A stretch of DNA of 64,000 nucleotides from Yimella lutea. Lineage in GTDB: Bacteria > Actinomycetota > Actinomycetes > Actinomycetales > Dermatophilaceae. Positions 53,800-62,081 of this stretch are shown piece after piece. Position numbers and translations under genes: made by a program. Within the stretch, counting starts at the first letter, position 1, and the number at the start of each line of letters is the position of its first letter. Below the pieces are notes generated by a model. It did not search any database and was not told the origin of the DNA. It saw nothing but the letters and a program-made list of their open reading frames with translations. The stretch is taken from the NCBI RefSeq assembly GCF_006715095.1, contig NZ_VFMO01000001.1, positions 2,914,001 to 2,978,000 of the forward strand. Direction: 5' to 3'.

Positions 53800-54399
53800 T
53801 CAGTCCTCGCCGGGTGCGCGCTGGGGGTTCTTCGGCGCAAGACTCGCCAGGTACGCAGCGATCGCAGCGTCGTCCAGGTGATGCGTCTCGCGCAGACCAC
53901 GGGCGATGGTGTCGAGGTAACCCTGGCTCGGCGGGTTCAGCGGCGGCCGGTGGTCGACCGGGCAGGTGAAGGTGACGACCGGGAGATCGTCGAGTTCGTC
54001 GACGACCAGGAGCCGCTCGTAGCGATCCATACCGAGTTCGTGCACCCGGTGCTGCCATAGCGGTTCGAGATCGAGATCGTCGCCGACGGTCCGGTGCATC
54101 TCCTGCGCCACGAGGTCGGAGAACTGGGCGTGCGTGATCAGATAGGCGGTGGCCAGAGCACGTCCGACGACCTCCGGGTCGTAGAACGCCACTCCCCCGC
54201 CCCAGGTCGGCGACTCCCAGGCGAAGAACACCGATCCCGGTAGCTCGATCGGACGGACATCGTGCGGCGGCGCGCAATCGCGGGAGCCTTCGTGTACGCG
54301 CTGCGCACCACGTGGCCGGCCGCCTTCGAGATAGTGCGAGAAGCGCTCGGCGGACAGGTTGGAACCGTACGCCGCGTACCAGACGAGTTCATCGTTCAC
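53800..54399 (-). CDS. Gamma-glutamylcyclotransferase-like fold protein
   Basis: A 199-residue protein beginning VNDELVWYAAYGSNLSAERF; YAAYGSNL is the nucleotide/substrate-binding loop of the gamma-glutamylcyclotransferase-like fold (YGSN). The rest carries WESPTWGGGVAFYDPE and a histidine-rich helix. Members are sometimes mislabelled histone deacetylase. True substrate unknown; the catalytic glutamate usual in GGCT is not obvious to me. GTG start at 54399. Upstream, the tRNA block and a hairpin follow in the same orientation. Confidence 0.8.
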   Translation of the reverse strand: MNDELVWYAAYGSNLSAERFSHYLEGGRPRGAQRVHEGSRDCAPPHDVRPIELPGSVFFAWESPTWGGGVAFYDPEVVGRALATAYLITHAQFSDLVAQEMHRTVGDDLDLEPLWQHRVHELGMDRYERLLVVDELDDLPVVTFTCPVDHRPPLNPPSQGYLDTIARGLRETHHLDDAAIAAYLASLAPKNPQRAPGED

Positions 54400-54436
54400 G
54401 ACCGACGAGGTTACCGAGACATGTCCGCTGAAATGG

Positions 54437-54465
54437 CGAAACCCCCTGCGATGCAGGGGGTTTCG
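54437..54465 (-). terminator. Terminator after tRNA-Glu
   Basis: A perfect 13-bp stem CGAAACCCCCTGC / GCAGGGGGTTTCG with loop GAT (54437-54465). It lies eight bases beyond the tRNA-Glu 3' end on the minus strand and its arms contain AAA/TTT. It ends the tRNA-Gln/tRNA-Glu transcript. Confidence 0.85.
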
Positions 54466-54473
54466 GCTACTTG

Positions 54474-54546
54474 TAGCCCCGACGGGATTCGAACCCGCGC
54501 TACCGCCTTGAGAGGGCGGCGTGCTAGGCCGCTACACAACGGGGCC
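54474..54546 (-). tRNA. tRNA-Glu (anticodon CTC)
   Basis: A 73-base tRNA on the minus strand. Acceptor arm GGCCCCG pairs with CGGGGCT (a G:T at the tip), the anticodon stem CGCC/GGCG encloses CTCTCAA, so the anticodon is CTC (Glu), and the T arm is GCGGGTTCGAATCCCGT. CCA is not encoded. It lies in the same orientation as tRNA-Gln and gltX. Confidence 0.97.
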
Positions 54547-54626
54547 GCACTTCGCGCCACTTGGCACGTGAAGGAACTTTACCGGAACGGCGCCGTTTCT
54601 CCGAATCGAGAACTGCTTCTCGAAAG

Positions 54627-54698
54627 CTGGGGTACCAGGACTCGAACCTAGACTAACTGAACCAGAATCAGTCGTGCTGCCAATTACACCATACCCCA
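54627..54698 (-). tRNA. tRNA-Gln (anticodon CTG)
   Basis: A 72-base tRNA on the minus strand. The acceptor arm TGGGGTA pairs with TACCCCA, the anticodon stem ACTGA/TCAGT encloses TTCTGGT, giving anticodon CTG (Gln), and the T arm is CTAGGTTCGAGTCCTGG. It lies 80 bases upstream of tRNA-Glu in the transcription direction. CCA is not encoded. Confidence 0.97.
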
Positions 54699-55111
54699 AG
54701 GGGGTATCGACCTACTCGCGCGTCCGGGCATTCAGCACGAACCTTCGAGTGGGGCGAACCGAGGAGCAACAGTACCGGAGCAGCGCGCCTCGCCCAAATC
54801 CGGGACGTCCCGCACCCCTGCGGATCGCCACACCACTTCCCGCCGGCCGCACCGCGACCATCAGCTCGTGCGAAGCGCGCCCGACGGTGTCGCACGACCA
54901 CATACCCACCGGCTGTTCGTAGCAATCTCCACAGGGTTCGCCGACACCGCCATCCCTGGCGTTTGAGCATGGAGACCGAAGTGTCCTCGCGCCCTCCGGC
55001 CGGCAAGGTGCGCGGCACCACACTGAGCGGCCGCCGTCGTCACCCCCCACACATTCGCTCGGGCGTGGGACTGGGCAGGGTGTCCACTCCAACGCACGCA
55101 GGGAAAGTGAC
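54699..55111. other. Intergenic region between gltX and tRNA-Gln, no gene seen
   Basis: About 413 bases without a supported gene. Several short open frames exist on both strands but none has a ribosome site, a start near a promoter, or recognisable protein character. It should contain the promoter of the tRNA pair. Immediately before the tRNA-Gln 5' end, ATACCCC (54701-54707 minus reading) mirrors GGGGTAT of the tRNA. Confidence 0.6.
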
Positions 55112-56647
55112 TCAGAGCTCGTCGCGCAGCAGCTTCAACCGGTTCATCGTCGAGGCCTTGCCGAGGATCTCCATCGACTCGAACAGCGGCGGCGAGATCT
55201 TCTGGCCCGAGACAGCGGTACGCAGCGGCCCGAAGGCCAGGCGCGGCTTCACCCCGAGCCCCTCGACGATTGCCTCACGCAGTTCCTTCTCGATGCGCTC
55301 AGCGGTCCACTCGACGCCGTCGCCGAGCGCGTCGCCGAGCGAACCACTGATCGGCTCCAGTGCATCGATCGCGGCGGACAGCACCTCCTTGGCGTTGTCC
55401 TTGAGGTCCTTGCGCGCGTCCTCGGAAATCTCCAGGTCGTCGTCCGGCACGTAGAACGGCTTCACCAGAGGCGTCGCCTCCGAGAGCAGGACTATGCGGG
55501 TCTGGACGAGTTCGGCGACCCGCTGCAGGCGTCCGAGTTCGGGCAGCGACGGGTGCGCGTCGAGCACCCCGTCGGCGTGCAGGAACGGCAGCAGACGCGA
55601 CGCGAAGTCGCCCACCTCGAGTTCGCGGATGTAGTGGCCGTTCAACCAGTTCAACTTCTCCAGGTTGAAGATCGCGCCGGCCGGGTTGATCTTGCTCCAG
55701 TCGAAGCGCTCGACGAATTCCTCGAAGGTGAAGATCTCGCGCTCCGTGCCGTCTGCCTCGATGACCGGCGGGTGTCCCTGTAACGCAAGGAAGTTGACGA
55801 GCGCCTCGGGCAGGTAACCCTGCTCCTTGAACCAGGTGAGGCGAGCCCACGGGTTCTTGCGCTTGGAGATCTTGGCCTTCTTCTCGTCCCGCAGCAGCGG
55901 CATGTGCGCAAACTTCGGTGCCTCCCATCCCAGCCACTTGAACAGCAGCAGGTGCTTGGGGGTGCTGGAGATCCATTCCTGGCCGCGCACCACGTGCGTG
56001 ATCTTCATCAGGTGGTCGTCGACGACGACGGCCAAGTGGTACGTGGGGAATCCGTCGGCCTTGAGGATCACCTGGTCGTCGGGCTTGGGCGCACTGGTGC
56101 GGCCCAGGATGAGGTCGTCGAAGGTGAGTTCGACATCATCGGGCACGAACATCCGGACGACCGGCGTCGAGTTGAAGCCCGGCAGTTCGGCGCGCTCTTC
56201 CTCGGTCTTGCCGTAGCAGAGGCGGTCGTAGCCGGTGGGCTGCTTCAGCTTCTGCTGACGCTCGCGCATCTCGGCGAGCCGCTCGGAGGAGCACCAGCAG
56301 TAATACGCCTTGCGATCGGCGAGCAGCTGCTCGACGTACGGCTTGTAGGTGTCCAGACGCTCGGACTGGCGGTAGGGCCCGTAGGGGCCACCCTTGTCGG
56401 GGCCTTCGTCCCAGGTGAGGTCGAGCCAGTGCAGCGTGTCGTACAACTGCTGCTCGCTGTCCTCACGGAAGCGCGCGCGGTCGGTGTCCTCGATCCGCAG
56501 GATGAACTGGCCACCCTGCTGGCGCGCGAACGCGAGGTCAAACATCGCCATGTAGGCGGTGCCGACGTGCGGGTCACCGGTGGGCGACGGGGCCACACGC
56601 AGGCGGACAGGACCGGTTTCGGAATGCTTCGTCATGGTGAGCGCCAT
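55112..56647 (-). CDS. gltX: Glutamyl-tRNA synthetase
   Basis: Class I synthetase that charges tRNA-Glu. The 511-residue protein has the HIGH-type motif PSPTGDPHVGT near the N-terminus and the KMSKS-type motif KISKRKN. ATG at 56647, or the second ATG at 56635 (MTKHSETG). It is encoded upstream of tRNA-Gln and tRNA-Glu. In actinobacteria without GlnRS, GluRS also mischarges tRNA-Gln and GatCAB repairs it; no glnS is seen in this window. Confidence 0.97.
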   Translation of the reverse strand: MALTMTKHSETGPVRLRVAPSPTGDPHVGTAYMAMFDLAFARQQGGQFILRIEDTDRARFREDSEQQLYDTLHWLDLTWDEGPDKGGPYGPYRQSERLDTYKPYVEQLLADRKAYYCWCSSERLAEMRERQQKLKQPTGYDRLCYGKTEEERAELPGFNSTPVVRMFVPDDVELTFDDLILGRTSAPKPDDQVILKADGFPTYHLAVVVDDHLMKITHVVRGQEWISSTPKHLLLFKWLGWEAPKFAHMPLLRDEKKAKISKRKNPWARLTWFKEQGYLPEALVNFLALQGHPPVIEADGTEREIFTFEEFVERFDWSKINPAGAIFNLEKLNWLNGHYIRELEVGDFASRLLPFLHADGVLDAHPSLPELGRLQRVAELVQTRIVLLSEATPLVKPFYVPDDDLEISEDARKDLKDNAKEVLSAAIDALEPISGSLGDALGDGVEWTAERIEKELREAIVEGLGVKPRLAFGPLRTAVSGQKISPPLFESMEILGKASTMNRLKLLRDEL

Positions 56648-56674
56648 TCTAGGCGGCTACCCGCCCCTTCGACC

Positions 56675-56861
56675 TCAGCCGCCGGTGCGCGCTGCTTCGA
56701 ACATCGAGTCGGGCGCGAGCACGGCGATGACGGTGCCGGTCGCGCACATCGCGCCGTCCGCGGCGAGGGTGATGTCGACGACCACCTTGCGCTCCTTCAC
56801 CTGCGTCGGGGTGCCACGCAGTTCGAGCTCGACCCCCATCGGTGTCGGTCCGCTCGGACAT
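56675..56861 (-). pseudogene. Remnant of a hotdog-fold (PaaI-type) thioesterase
   Basis: The ATG at 56861 has a good AAGGAG upstream and reads MSERTDTDGGRARTA in one frame, which is not family-like. Shifted by one frame, the sequence from 56839 to 56675 reads MGVELELRGTPTQVKERKVV and then MCATGTVIAVLAPDSMFE, the second half of a PaaI/hotdog thioesterase; the first half (including the catalytic asparagine/aspartate helix) is missing. I interpret it as a gene that lost its N-terminal half. It lies directly after the DUF2017 gene. Confidence 0.6.
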
Positions 56862-56874
56862 GGTGCTCCTTGGA

Positions 56875-57459
56875 TCAGTTGACGAGCGCGAGCGAGATGG
56901 TCTCCTGCAACCAGGTGAGGAACTCGTAGTAGTACATGAGGGTCAGCCTCGGTTCTTCCAACGCCTGCTCGGAATTGAGGTCGGCGTGCAGTTTGAGGCT
57001 GTCCTCGTCGGTGCGCAGACCGAGCCGCTCCCCCAGCGCAAGGCGGACGTCCGCGAGCGCCATCATCAACGTGACCGCGTCGCCCTCGGTGAGTTCGATG
57101 CGTGACTCGCGCTCGCAGACACCCGAGAGCAGGTCGATCGCGGCGGTCAGCTTTCGGGTCTTCTGCTCGCGCAGGTTGCGTTCGGTCGCGGCACGGAACT
57201 CGGCGCTGGCCTCGGGGTCGTCCCGGTGCCCGTCGGGCAGGATGCGGCGGACGACGGGATCCCGTCCGGCCACCTCTCGAGGGTCGTACTCGTCACCGAG
57301 ACCGGCCACCAGGTCGGTGAACGGGTCGCCCGTCTTCTCTGTCTCCTCGGGGGCGACCAGTTCGCGGGTCTGGTCGAGCAGGTCGATGACGACGCTGCGC
57401 TCGATGCGGTCCAGGACACCGACGAACTTCTTCCCCTTGCGGACGAACGCCTGTGCCAT
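56875..57459 (-). CDS. DUF2017 protein
   Basis: A 194-residue member of the DUF2017 family, an actinobacterial protein of unknown function always found beside clpS. It is helical and acidic, with IERSVVIDLLDQTRELV near the N-terminus and LMMALADVRLALGERLGL in the middle. The ATG at 57459 shares its A with the TGA of clpS, so the pair is translationally coupled. Longer frames upstream would overlap clpS. Confidence 0.93.
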   Translation of the reverse strand: MAQAFVRKGKKFVGVLDRIERSVVIDLLDQTRELVAPEETEKTGDPFTDLVAGLGDEYDPREVAGRDPVVRRILPDGHRDDPEASAEFRAATERNLREQKTRKLTAAIDLLSGVCERESRIELTEGDAVTLMMALADVRLALGERLGLRTDEDSLKLHADLNSEQALEEPRLTLMYYYEFLTWLQETISLALVN

Positions 57460-57752
57460 CACTCGTCCTTCTGGAAGGTCGCCCACAGCGAATACCCGTG
57501 CATCGCAGCGGTATCGGTCTCCATCCGCTCACGCGTGCCGTGCGAGACGACGGCGCGGCCCTCGTGGTGCACGGCCATCATCAGTTGCTCGGACTTCTCC
57601 TTGGAGTAGCCGAAGTAGGTCTGGAACACCCAGGTCACGTAAGACATCAGGTTGACCGGGTCGTTCCAGACGATGGTCACCCAGGGTTTGTCGATTTCTG
57701 TGCCGAAGTCGATCTCGACGACCTCTTCGACCTCGGGAGGAGCCACGGACAC
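57459..57752 (-). CDS. clpS: ATP-dependent protease adaptor ClpS
   Basis: ClpS hands N-end-rule substrates to ClpCP/ClpAP. About 97 residues with the family core [20 protein letters not shown] and [21 protein letters not shown], which hold the residues of the N-degron pocket (N/D and H). Start is one of two GTGs (57752 or 57746); an ATG at 57764 is also in frame. Neighbours: DUF2017 after, divergent pncB before, 25 bases apart. The large frame covering this region is a shadow. Confidence 0.95.
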   Translation of the reverse strand: MSVAPPEVEEVVEIDFGTEIDKPWVTIVWNDPVNLMSYVTWVFQTYFGYSKEKSEQLMMAVHHEGRAVVSHGTRERMETDTAAMHGYSLWATFQKDE

Positions 57753-57776
57753 GCCTCCCACCATAGGGTGAACCGC

Positions 57777-59108
57777 GTGACCACGGAAAAGGATGTCGCC
57801 GCTGCTGCGAGCACGGCCCTGCTGACCGACCACTACGAGCTCACGATGCTTCAGGCCACCCTGAACAGCGGTGCCGCACACCGTCGGAGCATCTTCGAGG
57901 TGTTCGCCCGACGCCTGCCGGACGGTCGCCGTTACGGGGTCGTCGGCGGCACCGGTCGCGTCCTGGATCTCATCGAGCAGTTCCGGTTCGGGGATGCCGA
58001 ACTCGAGCACCTGCGCCGCACGAAGGTCGTCGACGAGCCGACGTTGGAGTGGTTGGCGAACTACGAGTTCAAGGGCAACATCTGGGGCTATGCCGAGGGC
58101 GAGACCTTCTTCCCCGGCTCTCCTGTCTTCGTCGTGGAATCGACCTTCGCCGAGGGCGTGATCCTCGAGACACTCGTGTTGTCGATCATGAATCACGACA
58201 GTGCAATTGCCGCTGCAGCCTCCCGCATGACCGCTGCGGCCGACGGACGCCCTTGCATCGAGATGGGCTCTCGCCGCACCCACGAATGGTCTGCCGTCGC
58301 TGCTGCCCGCGCGGCGTACATCGCAGGGTTCGACACCACCTCCAACCTCGAGGCCGGACGCAGTTACGGCGTTCCCACCAAGGGCACCGCCGCACACGCG
58401 TTCACCCTCGTGCACGACGACGAACGTGAGGCCTTCCAGGCGCAGGTCGACTCCCTCGGCAAGGACACCACGCTATTGGTCGACACCTACGACGTCACCA
58501 ACGCGGTGAACATCGCCGTGGAGGTGGCCGGCACCGAGCTCGGCGGTGTCCGCCTCGACTCCGGCGACCTGCTCGTGCAGGCCCGCGAGGTACGCAAGCA
58601 GCTCGACGACCTCGGCGCGACCGACACCAAGATCGTGGTCACCTCCGACCTGGACGAGTACGCGATCTCCGCGTTGCAGGCCGGGCCCGTGGACGCGTAC
58701 GGCGTCGGCACCTCGCTGGTCACCGGATCGGGCGCACCGACGGCGAGCATGGTCTACAAGTTGGTGCAGCGGGAGGACGACAACGGCCAGATGGTCGGCG
58801 TCGCCAAGGCCAGCAAGGACAAGAAGTCGGTCGCGGGTCGCAAGTACGCGATGCGCCGGCTGAACACGTCCGGGATCGCGGAGGCCGAGATCATCGGCAT
58901 CGGTGAGATCCCCGACGGCGACTCCAACGACCGGCACCTGATGGTGGAGTTGTTCAAGGACGGTAGGCGCGTCGACCACTCCGGGATCGAGGAGGCTCGC
59001 AAGCGGCACGAGCAGTCACGGGCCGAGCTGCCCGCCAAAGCGCTGCAGATGTCTCGCGGCGAGGCCGTCATCCCGACGATCTATCAGGACGAGTCCGCAC
59101 GCTCCTGA
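57777..59108 (+). CDS. pncB: Nicotinate phosphoribosyltransferase
   Basis: PncB converts nicotinate to nicotinate mononucleotide for NAD salvage. The 443-residue protein carries the NAPRTase motifs [42 protein letters not shown] and RLDSGDL...[11 protein letters not shown]. Active-site histidine and phosphate region SRRTHE are intact. Start GTG at 57777, near the divergent clpS start. The pncA gene for the preceding step is encoded 160 bases downstream. Confidence 0.96.
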   Translation: MTTEKDVAAAASTALLTDHYELTMLQATLNSGAAHRRSIFEVFARRLPDGRRYGVVGGTGRVLDLIEQFRFGDAELEHLRRTKVVDEPTLEWLANYEFKGNIWGYAEGETFFPGSPVFVVESTFAEGVILETLVLSIMNHDSAIAAAASRMTAAADGRPCIEMGSRRTHEWSAVAAARAAYIAGFDTTSNLEAGRSYGVPTKGTAAHAFTLVHDDEREAFQAQVDSLGKDTTLLVDTYDVTNAVNIAVEVAGTELGGVRLDSGDLLVQAREVRKQLDDLGATDTKIVVTSDLDEYAISALQAGPVDAYGVGTSLVTGSGAPTASMVYKLVQREDDNGQMVGVAKASKDKKSVAGRKYAMRRLNTSGIAEAEIIGIGEIPDGDSNDRHLMVELFKDGRRVDHSGIEEARKRHEQSRAELPAKALQMSRGEAVIPTIYQDESARS

Positions 59109-59269
59109 GATCGGCCGCACCGACGTCGGATGCGTTCGGCAGCAGAGGCGAATCCCAGCCAGGAGTAACGGTTGTTCGCCCAGCACCAACCGAGCTTCGG
59201 TGCGTCGCGGCGCTCGCGTTCGCCGAGGTGTTCCCGCGCACGAGGCGATGACGCAATACCCTCGTTGTC

Positions 59270-59854
59270 ATGACTCGCGCGCTGATCATCGTCGACGTCC
59301 AGAACGACTTCTGTGAGGGTGGTTCGCTCGCCGTGGCGGGCGGCACCCAGGTCGCGTCCGAGATTGCCGAGTACGTCAGAGCGCAGGGCGACGACTACAC
59401 GACGATCGTGGCGACGGCCGACTGGCACATCGACCCTGGCACCCACTGGTCCGACTCCCCCGACTTCGTCGACAGTTGGCCGGTGCACTGCGAGGTGGGC
59501 ACGGCAGGAGCCGACTTCAGGCCGGAGGTGCTGCCCGCGATCGAGCGCACCGACCGCACGTTCCGCAAGGGCGAGTACGAAGCGGCCTACAGCGGGTTCG
59601 AGGGCAAGAGCGAGGACGACGGGGCACTTGTCGACTGGCTGCGTTCGCGCGAAATCTCATCCGTGGACGTATGCGGCATTGCCACCGACTTCTGCGTCAA
59701 GGCAACCGCACTGGATGCCAAGGCCGCCGGCTTCGACACCACCGTACTGCTCGACCTCACCGCCGGCGTTTCATCCAGCACTACTGCGGACGCCTTGAGA
59801 GCGTTGCGCGACAACGAAGTCGGCCTGACCGGCACCCCCGTCGTCCGAAGCTGA
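59270..59854 (+). CDS. pncA: Nicotinamidase
   Basis: PncA deamidates nicotinamide (and activates pyrazinamide in mycobacteria). The 194-residue protein has the catalytic Asp9 in IIVDVQNDF, the metal-binding ADWHIDPGTHW, the lysine in FRKGEYEAAYSGFEG and the nucleophile cysteine in GIATDFCVKATA. It lies 160 bases after pncB, in the same orientation, forming an NAD salvage unit. ATG at 59270. A repeat copy and a hairpin follow. Confidence 0.96.
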   Translation: MTRALIIVDVQNDFCEGGSLAVAGGTQVASEIAEYVRAQGDDYTTIVATADWHIDPGTHWSDSPDFVDSWPVHCEVGTAGADFRPEVLPAIERTDRTFRKGEYEAAYSGFEGKSEDDGALVDWLRSREISSVDVCGIATDFCVKATALDAKAAGFDTTVLLDLTAGVSSSTTADALRALRDNEVGLTGTPVVRS

Positions 59855-59917
59855 ACCCACCCGCCCCGGCCGCTGGTTCGGACAACCCGACACCACGTGG
59901 TCCCGTCCTCGTGTTTG

Positions 59918-59973
59918 TCACCGTGGTTTCGGCGTGGGCAACCTCGTCCCTCGGTTGTCCGGCTCAACCAGCG
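59918..59973 (+). repeat. Dispersed 3'-end repeat, copy C
   Basis: A 56-base copy TCACCGTGGTTTCGGCG...CCGGCTCAACCAGCG, 63 bases after the pncA stop, between convergent pncA and the 5'-nucleotidase gene. An additional perfect 10-base inverted repeat CCTCGGTTGT (59949-59958) / ACAACCGAGG (59991-60000) surrounds its end. Confidence 0.7.
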
Positions 59974-60031
59974 CGCGTTCGAACGAGAACACAACCGAGG
60001 ACTAGCGCCCGATGGGTCCCCGGCGGCTCAC

Positions 60032-60067
60032 CACGAAGGCCGCACCCGAACGGGTGCGGCCTTCGTG
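60032..60067. terminator. Bidirectional terminator
   Basis: A 17-bp stem CACGAAGGCCGCACCCG / CGGGTGCGGCCTTCGTG (60032-60048 with 60051-60067), sitting between convergent pncA and the 5'-nucleotidase gene. Its right arm ends 17 bases before the nucleotidase stop. Confidence 0.9.
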
Positions 60068-60084
60068 CTCACCGAGTATCGCTG

Positions 60085-61902
60085 CTATTCGGTGACGGTG
60101 ATCGCGGTCGAGCCTGAGACCAGGCGCCAGTCGTCCGAGGCGAACAGCGCCGGGTCGATGACCTTGTTCGCGGTGACCCAGTCGATGAGCAACTGTCGGA
60201 TCTCGACCTGCTGGTTGTAGATCACCGGCGCCGTGGTGACTCCCGGGAAGCTGCCGCCGCCGGAGGCGCGGTAGTTGTTGATCGCGATGACGAAGGTCGC
60301 TTCGTCGACCAACGGTTCTGCGCCGTACTCGAGGTTGCGGATGCGGTTGCCGGGAGCGGACGCGATGTCGATGTCGTAGGTGAGGCGCTCGTCCAGGCCG
60401 GCCATGATGTCGTAGTTGTAGTCGGGCGTGCCGCTCGGAGCCTGCGGCGTGGACGCGTTCGTGACCTGGTCGGCGGTGAACGGACCGGTGCCCGAGACCT
60501 GCTTGAAGTACTGAGCCGACGTCTCGAGATAGGCCCGAATCTGCTTGCCGGTCAACGTGATCGCCATCAGGGTGTTGTCGAAGATGTACAGGCCCGCGAC
60601 GTCGCGGACGGTGACCTCACCGGCCGGAATGGCCGCAGCCTTGTTGAACGGGGCGGCGATCGACAGCACCGGCAGGTTCATGTACGGCGTACCGACGAGC
60701 GCGTCCTGCACCGCCTTCGCCTGCACGTAGTTGATGAAGTCGATCGCCGGTGTGTCCTCGTAGCGCGAGGTTGCCGCGGACATCGCGACCTTGCTGGTGC
60801 CGATCACACCGTTGACGTAGGCGAGCACCTTCTGGTGGGCCGGGCGGACGAGGGCAGCGACCTTCGGGTCTTCGGGAACAATGTTGGCATTCAACAGAGT
60901 TGCCGACGACGACTGGACCTGCCACTGGCCGCGCACCTTCACCAGGTCAAGGTCCATGACCGTCACCCGCATGCCCCAGTACAGCGGCTCGGAGAGCAGG
61001 ACCTGCTTGCCGGTCGCCTTGTTGGTGACGTAACGCTGCGGGATCTCCTTGTGTGCGTGCCCGACGAGGATCGCGTCGATGTCCGGCACTTCTTCGGCCA
61101 GCACCGAGGACGCGTTCTCCAGGTACGGCAACGCGTCACCCCAGGAGGACGAGGTGTCGGCACCGGAGTGGGCCGACACGATGACGACGTCCGCACCCGC
61201 CCGCTTCACCTGCGGGATGACGACTTTGGCCTGCTCGACGATCCCGTTGAACCGCAGTTTGCCGTCGACGATCGCCTTGTCCCAGATAGACACACCGGGC
61301 GTCACCAGACCGACGATGCCGACACGAATCGGCTTGTGCCCCTTCAGCTTCACCGTCTTGATGACGTAACTCGGGTACACCGGACGACGGGTGTTCCAGT
61401 CGAGGGCGTTCGCGCAGAGCATCGGGAAGTTCACCTGGCGACGGAACTCGTCCAACGTGTCGAGTCCGTAGTTGAACTCGTGGTTACCCATCGCCGCGGC
61501 GTCGTACCCGATCTCGTTCATCGCCAACGCCATCGGGTGGGTCGACCCCTTGGTGATCGGGTCGATCTTCGCGTAGTAATACGCGAGCGGCGTTCCCTGG
61601 ATCGTGTCACCCGCGTCGAGCGTGATGCAGGAGTCGGCGCCCCGCTCCTGCCGCATCGCCTTGATCAACGTCGAGCACTTGGCGGCGCCGATGTCGTTGT
61701 GGGTGCGGTCGTCGTACTCGGCGTTCTTGAAGTAGTCCCAGTTGAAGATGTTGCCGTGCAGGTCGGTGGTGCCGAGCACGGTGAGGCGAGCGCCGTTCGG
61801 CTTGGCCTCAGCGGACGGCGCGGACGCGGCGAACAAGCCGGCACCGCCGACCACCGCCATTCCGAGCATCTGACGGCGGGTGGTCTGCAACTTGTCGGAC
61901 AT
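60085..61902 (-). CDS. Secreted 5'-nucleotidase / 2',3'-cyclic phosphodiesterase
   Basis: A 605-residue exported metallophosphatase. It starts MSDKLQTTRRQMLGMAVVGG with a Tat twin-arginine signal and an ASA-type cleavage region, so it is folded in the cytoplasm. The metal site is built from GTTDLHGNIFNW, DAGDTIQGTP, MGNHEFNYG, and GHAHKE; the C-terminal half is the substrate-binding 5'-nucleotidase domain (TPYMN...DVAGLYIFDNTL). It likely scavenges phosphate and nucleosides outside the cell. ATG at 61902 with GGAG upstream. Confidence 0.95.
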   Translation of the reverse strand: MSDKLQTTRRQMLGMAVVGGAGLFAASAPSAEAKPNGARLTVLGTTDLHGNIFNWDYFKNAEYDDRTHNDIGAAKCSTLIKAMRQERGADSCITLDAGDTIQGTPLAYYYAKIDPITKGSTHPMALAMNEIGYDAAAMGNHEFNYGLDTLDEFRRQVNFPMLCANALDWNTRRPVYPSYVIKTVKLKGHKPIRVGIVGLVTPGVSIWDKAIVDGKLRFNGIVEQAKVVIPQVKRAGADVVIVSAHSGADTSSSWGDALPYLENASSVLAEEVPDIDAILVGHAHKEIPQRYVTNKATGKQVLLSEPLYWGMRVTVMDLDLVKVRGQWQVQSSSATLLNANIVPEDPKVAALVRPAHQKVLAYVNGVIGTSKVAMSAATSRYEDTPAIDFINYVQAKAVQDALVGTPYMNLPVLSIAAPFNKAAAIPAGEVTVRDVAGLYIFDNTLMAITLTGKQIRAYLETSAQYFKQVSGTGPFTADQVTNASTPQAPSGTPDYNYDIMAGLDERLTYDIDIASAPGNRIRNLEYGAEPLVDEATFVIAINNYRASGGGSFPGVTTAPVIYNQQVEIRQLLIDWVTANKVIDPALFASDDWRLVSGSTAITVTE

Positions 61903-62081
61903 GGTGCTCCAGGGTGTGCGGGGAGGGGTACCCATCGACGCTAGCCGCGCCTCACCGCCGGGAGAAGACCGGTCGGCAAAGCATGACGAACTGTTTACCT
62001 GCCGTTCGGACAAGAGTTGACCGGTCGGCCGTCGCACCTCACGGGGTCTCGATCGCGGCACTCGCCCCAGGGGGCTCGCAC

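Noticed and set aside
54668..55021. A minus-strand 117-codon frame in the gltX-tRNA gap
   Set aside because: Overlaps tRNA-Gln, no ribosome site and no recognisable protein character.
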